A stretch of DNA of 64,000 nucleotides from Pseudomonadota bacterium (lineage in GTDB: Bacteria; Pseudomonadota; Gammaproteobacteria; Burkholderiales; Burkholderiaceae_F): positions 114,541 to 178,540 of the forward strand of contig JAKAFN010000004.1 in the NCBI GenBank assembly GCA_021825945.1, read 5' to 3'. Position numbers and translations under genes: made by a program. Below are positions 27,661 through 36,638 of the stretch, in pieces. A model generated the notes under the pieces. The model worked only from the letters and a program-made list of their open reading frames with translations, did no database searches and had not been told where the DNA came from. Numbering within the stretch: the stretch's first letter is position 1; every line of letters starts with the position of its first letter.

Positions 27661-29715
27661 ATGTCCGCCATCGCACTTGCACTGCTTTGTGGGCTCGCCG
27701 CCGTCCTGTTCGGGGCGATTTCGACATCCTGGATCCTCAAGCAAGACCCCGGCAACGCCCGCATGCAGGAGATCGCCGCCGCGATCCAGCAGGGTGCGCA
27801 GGCATACCTGAAACGGCAATACCGCACCATCGCGTTCGTCGGCGGGATCCTGGCGATCGTCATCGCCGCCGTCCCGCAGTTGGGCCCCTGGACCGCATCC
27901 GGGTTCGTGCTGGGAGCCCTGCTTTCCGGATCCGCCGGATTCATCGGCATGAATGTCTCGGTGCGCGCCAATGTCCGCACCGCCCAGGCCGCCAACCGGG
28001 GGCTGAACGCGGCGCTCGAAGTCGCCTTCCGCGGCGGCGCGATCACGGGCATGCTGGTGGTGGGCCTGGGCCTGCTCGGCGTCGCCGGGTTCTACGCGCT
28101 CCTGCACGCCCTCCGGGCGGAACACGGCAACCCCACCGCAATGCTCCACCCGATGATCGGACTCGCCTTCGGTTCGTCGCTGATCTCGATCTTCGCACGC
28201 CTCGGGGGCGGCATCTTCACCAAGGGCGCGGACGTCGGCGCCGACCTCGTCGGCAAGGTCGAAGCCGGCATTCCGGAAGACGATCCGCGCAACCCCGGGG
28301 TCATCGCCGACAACGTCGGTGACAATGTCGGCGACTGCGCCGGCATGGCGGCCGACCTCTTCGAAACCTTCGCCGTGACCGTCGTCGCCACCATGCTGAT
28401 CGGCTCGTCCACCTTCCCCGACGGCGGCGCCGGCGTGACCTATCCGCTGGCACTCTCCGGCGTGTCGATCCTCGCCTCGATCGCGGGCAGCTTCTTCGTG
28501 AAGACGCGGGAGGGCGGCAAGATCATGAACGCGCTCTACCGCGGGTTGGCCGTCGCCGGCGCGATCGCGCTCGTGCTGTTCTGGTTCGTGACGCGATGGC
28601 TGCTCGGCGCGGCACCGATCCCGGCGGGAACGAGCGCCACGGCGCTCTACGGCTGCGCGGCGATCGGCATCGCCTTGACCGCGGCGCTGGTCGTCATCAC
28701 CGAGTACTACACCGGTACCCAGTACGCCCCGGTGCGCCGCATCGCCCACGCGTCCACCACCGGCCACGCGACCAACATCATCGCCGGCCTGGCCGTGTCG
28801 ATGCGGGCCTGCGCCTGGCCACTGGTCGCCATCTGCGCCGCCATCCTCGGCGCCTACGCCCTGGGCGGCCTGTACGGCATCGCGGTCGCCGCCACCGCCA
28901 TGCTGTCGATGACCGGCATCGTCGTCGCGCTCGACGCCTATGGACCGATCACCGACAACGCCGGCGGCATCGCGGAAATGGCCGATCTTCCGCAATCCAT
29001 CCGCAGCATCACCGATCCCCTGGACGCAGTCGGCAACACCACCAAGGCGGTGACGAAGGGCTACGCGATCGGCTCCGCGGGTCTGGCGGCACTCGTACTG
29101 TTTGCGGACTACACGCGCGCACTCGACCGCGAAGGCATGCACACCTCGTTCGAACTCTCCAACCACTTGGTCATCGTCGGCCTCTTCCTCGGCGGGCTGG
29201 TGCCGTACCTGTTCGGGGCGATGGCGATGGAAGCGGTGGGCCGCGCCGCCGGCGCGGTGGTCGAGGAGGTGCGGCGGCAGTTCCGCGAGATCGCCGGCAT
29301 CATGGAGTACAAGGCAAAGCCCGACTATTCGCGGGCCGTCGACATGCTCACCGCCGCGGCGATCAAGGAGATGATGATTCCCTCGCTGCTCCCCGTGCTC
29401 GTCCCCATCGCCGTGGGCATCGTGCTCGGCCCGGCGGCGCTGGGCGGCGTGCTCATGGGAACGATCGTCACCGGTCTGTTCGTGGCGATTTCGATGACCA
29501 CCGGCGGCGGCGCTTGGGACAACGCCAAGAAATACGTCGAGGAAGGCCATTACGGCGGCAAAGGGTCGGAAACGCACAAGGCCGCCGTGACGGGCGACAC
29601 GGTCGGCGACCCTTACAAAGATACGGCCGGCCCGGCGGTGAACCCGCTCATCAAGATCATCAACATCGTCGCGCTGCTCATCGTGCCGGTGCTGGCATCG
29701 CTGCACTCCTCATAA
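27661..29715 (+). CDS. hppA: Proton-translocating membrane pyrophosphatase
   Basis: Uses pyrophosphate hydrolysis to pump protons across the inner membrane. The 684-residue product has about 16 hydrophobic helices. It carries the substrate-binding [20 protein letters not shown], the acid-rich [19 protein letters not shown] and a C-terminal second acid motif. At the position that separates K-dependent (Ala) from K-independent (Lys) enzymes it reads [10 protein letters not shown], pointing to a K-independent proton pump. The start at 27661 follows AAGGAGCCTTGC, a good ribosome-binding site. Confidence 0.95.
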   Translation: MSAIALALLCGLAAVLFGAISTSWILKQDPGNARMQEIAAAIQQGAQAYLKRQYRTIAFVGGILAIVIAAVPQLGPWTASGFVLGALLSGSAGFIGMNVSVRANVRTAQAANRGLNAALEVAFRGGAITGMLVVGLGLLGVAGFYALLHALRAEHGNPTAMLHPMIGLAFGSSLISIFARLGGGIFTKGADVGADLVGKVEAGIPEDDPRNPGVIADNVGDNVGDCAGMAADLFETFAVTVVATMLIGSSTFPDGGAGVTYPLALSGVSILASIAGSFFVKTREGGKIMNALYRGLAVAGAIALVLFWFVTRWLLGAAPIPAGTSATALYGCAAIGIALTAALVVITEYYTGTQYAPVRRIAHASTTGHATNIIAGLAVSMRACAWPLVAICAAILGAYALGGLYGIAVAATAMLSMTGIVVALDAYGPITDNAGGIAEMADLPQSIRSITDPLDAVGNTTKAVTKGYAIGSAGLAALVLFADYTRALDREGMHTSFELSNHLVIVGLFLGGLVPYLFGAMAMEAVGRAAGAVVEEVRRQFREIAGIMEYKAKPDYSRAVDMLTAAAIKEMMIPSLLPVLVPIAVGIVLGPAALGGVLMGTIVTGLFVAISMTTGGGAWDNAKKYVEEGHYGGKGSETHKAAVTGDTVGDPYKDTAGPAVNPLIKIINIVALLIVPVLASLHSS

Positions 29716-29824
29716 GGCCTTGGCCGTCGGCCCGAACGATGCCGCGTGTTTTCCCTGCACGGAATCGGGGAATCGCCACCGATCCCCGCATACACTTGCG
29801 CCATTTCACCCAAGGAGAAACGAC

Positions 29825-30331
29825 ATGACGATCCGCATCGGCGACACCCTGCCCGACGGCACCTTGCAGGAGTTTTTCGCGGTGGAACGGGATGGCTGCC
29901 CCGTCGGCCCGCATTCCTTTTCCGTCGCGGACCAGTTGCGCGGAAAGACCGTGGCGATCTTCGGCGTTCCCGGCGCGTTCACCCCGACCTGCTCGGAGCG
30001 GCACCTGCCCGGCTATCTCGCCAATTACGACGCGTTGCGCGCCAACGGCGTCGACGAGATCTGGTGTTTCTCGGTCAACGATGCGTTCGTGATGGGCGCG
30101 TGGGGTCGCGAGGAAGGCGTCGGCGACAAGATCCGCATGGTGGCCGACGGCTCAGGCACCTACACGGCCAAGCTGGGGCTCGAACTCGATCTCGTCGCCG
30201 CCGGCCTCGGCACCCGCTGCAAGCGCTTCTCGCTGGTCGCCCAGGACGGCGTGGTCACGCTGCTCAACGTCGAGGACGGCGGCGAACTCACGGTCAGCGG
30301 CGCAGAAACGATGCTCGAGCAGATCGGCTGA
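29825..30331 (+). CDS. Peroxiredoxin, Prx5 type
   Basis: Thiol peroxidase of 168 residues in the AhpC/Prx5 class. The peroxidatic cysteine is Cys56 in GAFTPTCSERHLPGY, with the PxxxTxxC pattern and the conserved downstream arginine in GTRCKRFSLVAQDG. That last segment has a second cysteine that could act as resolving residue. No glutaredoxin domain is fused to it. AAGGAGAAACGAC precedes the ATG. It is convergent with murJ, and a strong palindrome lies between the two. Confidence 0.9.
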   Translation: MTIRIGDTLPDGTLQEFFAVERDGCPVGPHSFSVADQLRGKTVAIFGVPGAFTPTCSERHLPGYLANYDALRANGVDEIWCFSVNDAFVMGAWGREEGVGDKIRMVADGSGTYTAKLGLELDLVAAGLGTRCKRFSLVAQDGVVTLLNVEDGGELTVSGAETMLEQIG

Positions 30332-30393
30332 CGGGTGTCGCCCGCCCTCCTGCTGCACAGCCGTGCATACGGCTTGGGCGCACCGGGCGGCTC

Positions 30394-30419
30394 CCCCGCT
30401 CCCGCGCGCGGGAGCGGGG
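30394..30419. repeat. GC-rich palindrome between convergent prx and murJ
   Basis: CCCCGCTCCCG and CGGGAGCGGGG form an 11-base perfect stem around a four-base loop. It lies in the 107-base gap between two genes that end toward each other. It has no T-run. It could slow or end transcription from both sides, or belong to the family of CCCTCTCCC-type palindromes found at 32.3 and 33.3 kb. Confidence 0.5.
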
Positions 30420-30438
30420 GAAGATCGACACAGCGCCC

Positions 30439-31986
30439 TTACCCGTCCCGCAACAGGAAATCCCGCAACCGAAAGCCTGCCGCCCAGAGCAACGCGGCAT
30501 AGATCGCGGCACCCGCCGCCACCACCGCCGCCAGCCATCCCGCCCGCTCCAGCCAGCCATGCGGCGCCAGCGCCGCAAAGGAGAAGCGGCGCTCGATCTC
30601 GACCAGCGCGAGCGCAAACCCGGCCAGAACCGCTCCGAGACGCAGGGCGAACGAGCGCCATCCCGGCCCCGGCGTATAGATCCCCCGCTTGCGCAACCCC
30701 CACAACAGCAGCACGCAGTTGATCAGCGCTCCGACGCTGATCGACAGCGCCAACCCCGCATGCGCCAGCCACGGCACGAACACGATGTTGGCGATCTGGG
30801 TCATCACCAGTACCGACACCCCGATCCGCACCGGCGTACGAATGTCCTGCTTGGCGTAGAACCCGGGCGCCAGGATCTTGATGCCGATCAGTCCCAACAA
30901 CCCGAATGCATAGCCCCGCAGTGCCGCCGCCGACTGCGCGACGTCCCAGGCGTTGAACCGCCCGCCTTCGAACAGCGCGCCGAGAAACCCCTCCGCGAAC
31001 ACCGCCAGCCCCATGGCCGCGGGCAGCGCGAGCAGGCAGACCAGCCGCAACCCCCAGTCGAGCAAGCGGCTGTAGTGCGCGGTATCCCCGTTCGCATGCG
31101 ACTTCGACAGCGTCGGCAGCAGGACGGTGCCGATCGCCACGCCGAGCAACGCGGTCGGCAGTTCCATCAGTCGGTCGGCGTAATACAGCCAGGAATTGCT
31201 TCCGGTCGCCAGATGCGACGCGATGTTCGTGTTGATGATGAGCGACAGTTGCGCCACCGACACCGCGAACACCGCCGGCAGCATCTGTCGCAGGATCCGG
31301 CGCACGTCCGCATCGGCGAATGCCCCGCGCACGCTGCCGATCCGCGGCAGCATGCCGATCTTCCGCAGCGCCGGGATCTGGATCGCCAACTGCAAGCCGC
31401 CGCCCAATAACACTCCGATGGCGAGCACGAGCACCGGCGGGTGCAGGCTGCGCCCGAACAACAGGGTGAGACCGATCATCGACACGTTGAGCAGCACCGG
31501 CGTGAATGCCGGCACCGCAAACCGTCCGAACGCGTTGAGCACCCCGGCGGAACAGGCGACGAGCGACATGAACAGGATGTAGGGAAACATCCAACGGGTG
31601 AGCAGGGTCGCCAAGGCGAACGCCGGTCCTTCGCGGAACCCCGCAGCGATCAGCGTCACGAGCACCGGCGCACCGATGACGCCCGCCGCCGCCGTGCCCA
31701 ACAGGACCCAGAACAAGGCCGTCGCCACCGACGACAACAGCGCACGCGTGCGCTCCGGCCCTGCACGCACCTTGACCTCGGCGAATACGGGAACGAACGC
31801 CTGCGAAAATGCCCCCTCGGCAAACAGGCGGCGCAACAGATTCGGCAGACGGAACGCAACGGTGAACGCATCCATCGCGGAACCGGCGCCGAAATAGCGG
31901 GCGATCAGCAGGTCGCGCGCCAAGCCGGCAACGCGCGATAACATCGTCAAAACGCTGACCTTGGCGGCGGAACGAAGCAAATTCAC
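30439..31986 (-). CDS. murJ: Lipid II flippase MurJ
   Basis: Inner-membrane protein of 515 residues, MVF/MATE-like, which moves lipid II to the outer face for peptidoglycan synthesis. About 14 membrane helices are visible. The N-terminal signature SAAKVSVLTMLSRVAGLARDLLIARYFGAG and the TAFRLPNLLRRLFAEGAFSQAF-like segment that follows are MurJ hallmarks. The GTG start at 31986 is divergent from rpsT, and its codon overlaps the likely rpsT -35 region. The rpsT-murJ divergent pair is common in betaproteobacteria. Confidence 0.94.
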   Translation of the reverse strand: MNLLRSAAKVSVLTMLSRVAGLARDLLIARYFGAGSAMDAFTVAFRLPNLLRRLFAEGAFSQAFVPVFAEVKVRAGPERTRALLSSVATALFWVLLGTAAAGVIGAPVLVTLIAAGFREGPAFALATLLTRWMFPYILFMSLVACSAGVLNAFGRFAVPAFTPVLLNVSMIGLTLLFGRSLHPPVLVLAIGVLLGGGLQLAIQIPALRKIGMLPRIGSVRGAFADADVRRILRQMLPAVFAVSVAQLSLIINTNIASHLATGSNSWLYYADRLMELPTALLGVAIGTVLLPTLSKSHANGDTAHYSRLLDWGLRLVCLLALPAAMGLAVFAEGFLGALFEGGRFNAWDVAQSAAALRGYAFGLLGLIGIKILAPGFYAKQDIRTPVRIGVSVLVMTQIANIVFVPWLAHAGLALSISVGALINCVLLLWGLRKRGIYTPGPGWRSFALRLGAVLAGFALALVEIERRFSFAALAPHGWLERAGWLAAVVAAGAAIYAALLWAAGFRLRDFLLRDG

Positions 31987-32012
31987 AAGAAATTCTCTTT
32001 TTCTGTTATAGT
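31982..32012 (+). promoter_or_regulatory. Likely rpsT promoter
   Basis: A -35-like TTCACA (31982-31987) and a -10-like TATAGT (32007-32012) are separated by 19 bases in an AT-rich stretch. A transcript would start near 32019 and give a leader of about 25 bases before rpsT. The -35 box overlaps the murJ start codon on the other strand. The spacing is longer than optimal. Confidence 0.4.
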
Positions 32013-32044
32013 TTACCGCTTTGCTGCCGCATCAAGGAATCGCA

Positions 32045-32308
32045 ATGGCAAACTCCAAACAAGCGAAGAAGCGCGCCCTGCAGTCGAGCGAGCGCAATGC
32101 GCACGCCTCCGCGCTGCGCTCGCGCGTGCGTACCGCGATCAAGACCGTCCGCAAGGCGATCGCCGCCGGCGACAAGGCTGTCGCCACCGAAACCTTGCGC
32201 CGTTCGACCAGCGTGATCGACTCGATCGCCGACAAGAAAATCGTCCACAAGAACACTGCGGCCCGCAACAAGAGCCGCCTGGCCGCCGCCGTCAAGGCGA
32301 TGGCGTAA
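32045..32308 (+). CDS. rpsT: Small ribosomal subunit protein S20
   Basis: Basic 87-residue protein that binds 16S rRNA early in 30S assembly. It begins [19 protein letters not shown], the near-invariant S20 start, and ends with [16 protein letters not shown], with the lysine- and alanine-rich helices between. ATG chosen because residues before it are not conserved. A CCCCTCTCC-type palindrome follows the stop, before argF. Confidence 0.97.
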   Translation: MANSKQAKKRALQSSERNAHASALRSRVRTAIKTVRKAIAAGDKAVATETLRRSTSVIDSIADKKIVHKNTAARNKSRLAAAVKAMA

Positions 32309-32320
32309 TCGGCCCCGCAT

Positions 32321-32342
32321 CCCCCTCTCCGATCGGAGGGGG
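32321..32342 (-). repeat. CCCTCTCC-type palindrome upstream of argF
   Basis: CCCCCT and AGGGGG enclose the perfect palindrome CCGATCGG with a two-base bulge. Read on the minus strand, the flank CGCCCTTACCCCAGG followed by CCCCTCC resembles the CCCTCACCCCCGCCCTCTCCC element that lies after argF. The two are thus opposite-facing copies on either side of argF. Confidence 0.45.
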
Positions 32343-32360
32343 CCTGGGGTAAGGGCGACC

Positions 32361-33290
32361 ATGCCGAAAACGACCCCTCCCTTGCGTCACTTCCTGCAGT
32401 TCGCGGATTTCTCGCGCGAAGAAATCGAGCATGTGTTCGAGCGCGCGCGCGTCATCAAGGACCGCTTCAAGCGCTACGAGCCCTATCAGCCGTTGACGGA
32501 TCGGACGCTGGCGATGGTGTTCGAGAAGGCCTCCACCCGCACCCGGGTTTCGTTCGAGGCGGGCATGTACCAGATGGGCGGATCGGTGATCCACCTCACC
32601 ACCGGCGACTCGCAGCTTGGCCGCGCCGAGCCGATCGAGGACACGGCCCGCGTGATCTCGCGCATGGTCGATATCGTGATGATCCGCACCTATGAGCAGA
32701 CCAAGATCGAGCGGTTTGCGCAGTATTCGCGCGTACCGGTCATCAACGGGCTCACCAACGAGTTCCACCCCTGCCAGATCCTCGCCGACATCTTCACCTT
32801 CCTTGAGCACCGCGGCAGCATCTCCGGCCATACCGTAGCCTGGATCGGCGACGCCAACAACATGGCGTACACCTGGCTCCAGGCGGCGCAACTTCTCGGA
32901 TTCACGGTGCACGTATCGACGCCGCCCGGATATGCCATCGATGCGGCACTCGCCCCGTCCGGCGCCCATTGCAAGGTCTTCGACAATCCGCTCGACGCAG
33001 CCCGCGGCGCAGACCTCGTGACGACGGATGTCTGGACCAGCATGGGATTCGAAGCCGAGAACGATGCGCGCCGGCAGGCGTTCGCCCCCTGGCGGGTCGA
33101 TGCCGCCGTCATGGCTGCAGCCCATCCGGATGCGGTATTCATGCATTGCCTGCCTGCCCACCGCGATGAAGAAGTGTCCGCCGAGGTGATCGACGGCCCG
33201 CAATCCGTGGTGTGGGACGAGGCGGAGAACCGGCTCCATGTCCAGAAGGCGCTGATGGAGTATCTGTTGCTGGGGACGTCGGTGCGATAG
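32361..33290 (+). CDS. argF: Ornithine carbamoyltransferase
   Basis: Forms citrulline from ornithine and carbamoyl phosphate in arginine synthesis. The 309-residue product has the carbamoyl-phosphate loop [12 protein letters not shown], the HPCQILAD motif, [12 protein letters not shown], and the ornithine-site HCLPAHR near the C-terminus. It is followed after about 100 bases by argG, the next enzyme of the pathway. It lies between two inverted copies of a short palindromic repeat. Confidence 0.96.
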   Translation: MPKTTPPLRHFLQFADFSREEIEHVFERARVIKDRFKRYEPYQPLTDRTLAMVFEKASTRTRVSFEAGMYQMGGSVIHLTTGDSQLGRAEPIEDTARVISRMVDIVMIRTYEQTKIERFAQYSRVPVINGLTNEFHPCQILADIFTFLEHRGSISGHTVAWIGDANNMAYTWLQAAQLLGFTVHVSTPPGYAIDAALAPSGAHCKVFDNPLDAARGADLVTTDVWTSMGFEAENDARRQAFAPWRVDAAVMAAAHPDAVFMHCLPAHRDEEVSAEVIDGPQSVVWDEAENRLHVQKALMEYLLLGTSVR

Positions 33291-33308
33291 CACCCGCCCT
33301 CACCCCCG

Positions 33309-33332
33309 CCCTCTCCCGCCGACGGGAGAGGG
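33309..33332 (+). repeat. Perfect 10-base hairpin between argF and argG
   Basis: CCCTCTCCCG and CGGGAGAGGG form a perfect stem around CCGA. A 5' flank rich in CCCTCACCCC precedes it. It has no T-run and resembles extragenic palindromic elements rather than a classic terminator. A related, inverted copy lies at 32321-32342 on the other side of argF. Confidence 0.6.
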
Positions 33333-33391
33333 GGAAGCCGCAGACCGCTCCGGTCTGCAACCATTTCCTCCCTTCCCTGCTTACGTTCCCT

Positions 33392-34690
33392 ATGGCAACC
33401 AAAAACGCATCTGCAGCGAAGTCCGGTTCCCCGGTTTCGCGTGCGACGACCCAGACAGCCTCCGCAGCCAAGCCTGTGAAAAAAGTCGTGCTCGCCTACT
33501 CCGGCGGCCTGGACACCTCGGTCATCCTCAAATGGCTCCAGGACAAGTACGGCTGCGATGTCGTCACCTTTACCGCCAACATCGGCCAGGGCGAGGAACT
33601 CGAGCCCGCCCGCAAGAAGGCGCTGCAGCTCGGCATCCCCAAATCCAACATCTTCATCGAAGATCTGCGCGAACCCTTCGTGCGCGATTTCGTGTTTCCG
33701 ATGTTCCGCGCCAATGCGGTCTACGAAGGCGAATACCTGCTCGGCACCTCGATCGCGCGGCCGCTGATCGCCCAGCGCATGGTGGAACTGGCGAAAAAGA
33801 CCGGCGCCGACGCGATTTCGCACGGCGCGACGGGAAAGGGCAACGACCAGGTGCGGTTCGAGCTGGGAGCCTACGCCCTCATGCCCGATGTCCGCGTCAT
33901 CGCGCCCTGGCGCGAATGGGACTTGCTGTCCCGCGAGAAACTGCTTCAGTACGCCGACACGCACGGCATTCCGGTGGACTTCAAAAAGCGCCGCGGCACG
34001 GCGCCGTATTCGATGGACGCCAACCTGCTGCACGTTTCCTATGAAGGCGGCGTCCTCGAGGATCCGGACTTCGAACCGGAAGAATCGATGTGGCGCATGA
34101 CCGTGTCGCCGGCGAAGGCGCCCGCCCGCGCGCAAACCGTCGAACTCGAATATCAGCGAGGCGATATCGTCGCCATCGATGGCAAACGCATGACGCCGGC
34201 GGAAGTCCTCACCGAGCTCAATCGCGTGGGCGGACGACACGGCATCGGCCGCTTGGATCTGGTCGAAAACCGCTATGTCGGCATGAAGTCGCGCGGTTGC
34301 TACGAGACCCCCGGCGGTACCATCATGCTCAAGGCGCACCGCGCGATCGAGTCGATCACCCTGGACCGGGAGGTCCTGGCGCTCAAGGACGATCTGATGC
34401 CGCGCTACGCGCGCATGATCTACAACGGCTACTGGTTCAGCCCCGAGCGCCGCCTGCTGCAAACCCTCATCGACGAATCCCAGCTGCACGTCAACGGTCG
34501 CGTCCGGCTCAAACTCTACAAGGGAACGGTGATGGTCACCGGTCGCAGTTCTGCCAAGGACTCGCTGTTCGACGCCGCCATCTCCACGTTCGACGACGAC
34601 CGCGGCGCCTACAACCAAGCCGACGCCGACGGATTCATCCGCCTCAACGCCCTGCGCATGCGGATCGCGGCGCGGCGCCGTCGGCGTTAG
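33392..34690 (+). CDS. argG: Argininosuccinate synthase
   Basis: Ligates citrulline and aspartate using ATP. The 432-residue product has the ATP-pyrophosphatase P-loop AYSGGLDTS at about residue 35, then [28 protein letters not shown], the [14 protein letters not shown] motif and the C-terminal region of the long argG type. An N-terminal extension of ~28 Ala-, Ser- and Thr-rich residues precedes the conserved start. The ATG at 33392 is the only good candidate; an internal start at the VKKVV region is conceivable. It forms a pair with argF. Confidence 0.95.
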   Translation: MATKNASAAKSGSPVSRATTQTASAAKPVKKVVLAYSGGLDTSVILKWLQDKYGCDVVTFTANIGQGEELEPARKKALQLGIPKSNIFIEDLREPFVRDFVFPMFRANAVYEGEYLLGTSIARPLIAQRMVELAKKTGADAISHGATGKGNDQVRFELGAYALMPDVRVIAPWREWDLLSREKLLQYADTHGIPVDFKKRRGTAPYSMDANLLHVSYEGGVLEDPDFEPEESMWRMTVSPAKAPARAQTVELEYQRGDIVAIDGKRMTPAEVLTELNRVGGRHGIGRLDLVENRYVGMKSRGCYETPGGTIMLKAHRAIESITLDREVLALKDDLMPRYARMIYNGYWFSPERRLLQTLIDESQLHVNGRVRLKLYKGTVMVTGRSSAKDSLFDAAISTFDDDRGAYNQADADGFIRLNALRMRIAARRRRR

Positions 34691-34843
34691 GGGCCTGCGC
34701 GGCGGACGGATTTCCGGACGGCGGGATGCGCTGCCGCTCCGCCGCTGCGGCTCGCGTGAGGGGCAGGGGGCGGGTGCAACCCGATCCACTGCCGCACCGA
34801 CCCCGAGGCGCCCGCGTGAGAGACGGAGATCCCTTCTCCCCGC

Positions 34844-35896
34844 TCAGGCGCCGATGATCCGCGGCTCCGGCTCGATGGAGACGCCGAACCGCTCCCGCAC
34901 CCGTTCCTGTACCTCCTGTGCCAGTTCCCAGATCTCCTGCCCGCTCGCTCCGCCCCGGTTGACCAGCACCAGCGCCTGCTTTTCGAACACTCCGGCACGC
35001 CCACGGGTGTAGCCCTTGAGCCCGCAGGCGTCGATCAGCCAACCCGCTGCCAGTTTGTACCGCCCACCCGCCAACGGATAGCTGACGAGCGAGGGGGCGT
35101 GCGCGAGCAGCTCGGCATGGATTTCGCGGGACACGATCGGATTCTTGAAGAAGCTGCCCGCGTTGCCGAGGATCCTCGGATCGGGCAGCTTCCGGCTCCG
35201 GATCGCGAGCACCGCATCGAACACCTCGCGCGGACCGGGCCGCTCGACCCCGCGCGCGCACAGTTCCCGCTCCAGTTCCGCGTACCCCGCCACGGCCTGC
35301 CAGCGCCGCGGCAGGCGCAGCGTGACCGCAACGACGATGCGCCCCGGTCCGGCCGGTGCCGCATCGGACGCACCGGCATCCCCTTTGAACACGCTATCGC
35401 GGTATCCGAACCCACACTCCTCGGGAGCCATCTCGTGCAGCACGTCGCGCCGGCCGTCCCAGACCGTCACGCTGTGGAGCCGTTCGGCCAATTCGACCCC
35501 ATAGGCACCGATGTTCTGGATCGGGGCCGCGCCGACCGTTCCCGGAATGCCGGCAAGATTTTCCAACCCCGGGCGCTCCGCATGCACGAGCTGCGCCACC
35601 AGATCCGACCAGTTCTCTCCGCCGCCGACGCGGATGCACCACGCGTCGCCGTCTCCATCCACCTCGGCCACACCCGGAATCGCCATCCGGATGACCAGAC
35701 CCTCGAAATCCGACGCAAACAAGACGTTCGATCCCGCCCCCAGGACCAACCACGGCAAATCCCGCACCCGGGAGTCCTGCCGCAGCGATCGCAAGGTATC
35801 CACGGAATCGGCAACAGCCATCCAGGCTGCGCGCGCGTCGGTACCGAAGGTATGGAACGGCCTCAGGGAGGCACGCTGTTGCAGAAAAACCGGCAT
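34844..35896 (-). CDS. murB: UDP-N-acetylmuramate dehydrogenase
   Basis: FAD enzyme that reduces UDP-GlcNAc-enolpyruvate to UDP-MurNAc. The 350-residue product has the FAD-binding start FHTFGTDARAAW, LVLGAGSNVLF, the GIPGTVGAAPIQNIGAYG motif, the catalytic serine region GSFFKNP and a C-terminal FGVSIEPEPRIIG with the essential Glu. ATG 35896 is favoured because AGGAAAGTG lies just before it; a longer frame to 35947 adds non-conserved residues. It is convergent with argG. Confidence 0.94.
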   Translation of the reverse strand: MPVFLQQRASLRPFHTFGTDARAAWMAVADSVDTLRSLRQDSRVRDLPWLVLGAGSNVLFASDFEGLVIRMAIPGVAEVDGDGDAWCIRVGGGENWSDLVAQLVHAERPGLENLAGIPGTVGAAPIQNIGAYGVELAERLHSVTVWDGRRDVLHEMAPEECGFGYRDSVFKGDAGASDAAPAGPGRIVVAVTLRLPRRWQAVAGYAELERELCARGVERPGPREVFDAVLAIRSRKLPDPRILGNAGSFFKNPIVSREIHAELLAHAPSLVSYPLAGGRYKLAAGWLIDACGLKGYTRGRAGVFEKQALVLVNRGGASGQEIWELAQEVQERVRERFGVSIEPEPRIIGA

Positions 35897-35989
35897 CACT
35901 TTCCTATCCGAATCGGACGCTCCAAGGGAGATGAGTGGAGGATTCAAAGAAATGGGTCATGAAAATCCCCTTTATTCGGGATCCCATAT

Positions 35990-36018
35990 TTGCGCATCAA
36001 CCGCGAAATGCCTATACT
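35990..36018 (+). promoter_or_regulatory. Sigma-70 promoter for a probable leaderless gene
   Basis: TTGCGC at 35990-35995 and TATACT at 36013-36018 are spaced by exactly 17 bases. A transcript would begin around 36025-36026, which is the A of the ATG of the next gene. No Shine-Dalgarno sequence lies before that ATG. Confidence 0.55.
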
Positions 36019-36025
36019 TTTTCGC

Positions 36026-36526
36026 ATGAGTGCACTCCCGCAACATTATGGCTTGAATGCATACCCCGAGGTCGACGAGGAGCTGATCGCGGCTCCGCCG
36101 CCGTGGGTTCGGCCGGTTGCTGCGCGTCCGCCCCGTCCGACGACCAAGAGCCCGATGCCAGCCGCCGCCACGACCGGCGCCGCGGCGGTCGGCGGAGATC
36201 CCGACCGGAACATGTCGGTGCTGGAGACCCGGCATCCGGAGATTGCCAAGGCCGTCGTCGTACTGTGGGGATCGCGGGAGATGAACGAATACCTCACCCA
36301 GCTGTGCCTGGGAGACGGCATCGGGCCGATCGACCCGGATGCCATGTCGGACCTGATGCTGCTGTCGCGGATCCACCATTCGGTCGTTCCCAACCACCCC
36401 GGTCCGCACTCGATGGCGGCACGCTACGACGGCAGCGTCGCCATGCACGCCCCGAAAAACGCGACGGGCAATTCCGCCGGCATCGGGCTGCGCCGCACAC
36501 CGATCCCGGCCTTGCACCGGCGATAA
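36026..36526 (+). CDS. Conserved hypothetical protein, possibly leaderless
   Basis: A 166-residue soluble protein without signal or membrane segment. The N-terminal ~60 residues are rich in Pro and Ala (APPPWVRPVAARPPRP). The middle, roughly 70-115, reads as a compact helical domain (RHPEIAKAVVVLWGSREMNEYLTQLC, here split, and PIDPDAMSDLMLL). The tail is basic. I recall proteins of this look in Burkholderiales, but no function. ATG 36026 matches a transcription start predicted from the upstream boxes; an alternative upstream ATG at 35990 would overlap the promoter. A bidirectional terminator follows. Confidence 0.65.
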   Translation: MSALPQHYGLNAYPEVDEELIAAPPPWVRPVAARPPRPTTKSPMPAAATTGAAAVGGDPDRNMSVLETRHPEIAKAVVVLWGSREMNEYLTQLCLGDGIGPIDPDAMSDLMLLSRIHHSVVPNHPGPHSMAARYDGSVAMHAPKNATGNSAGIGLRRTPIPALHRR

Positions 36527-36590
36527 CCGGGAACGATAAACCAGCTCCCGCCCCGAATTCCGGTACGCGCCGATCCAGGACGCACACCAC

Positions 36591-36628
36591 AAAAAAATTA
36601 CGGGGCCCGAAGGCCCCGTAATTTTTTT
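36591..36628. terminator. Bidirectional terminator between hypothetical gene and tkt
   Basis: A stem of CGGGGCC and GGCCCCG around a CGAA loop is extended by seven A residues on the left and seven T residues on the right, with ATTA/TAAT pairs between. It can end transcription from the left gene (plus strand) and from tkt (minus strand), whose stop lies 11 bases away. Confidence 0.9.
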
Positions 36629-36638
36629 CACGCCGGGG

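Noticed and set aside
27568..29706. A 712-codon minus-strand frame across hppA
   Set aside because: It mirrors the hppA gene and has the low-complexity His-, Arg-, Asp- and Gly-rich composition of a GC-driven shadow frame.
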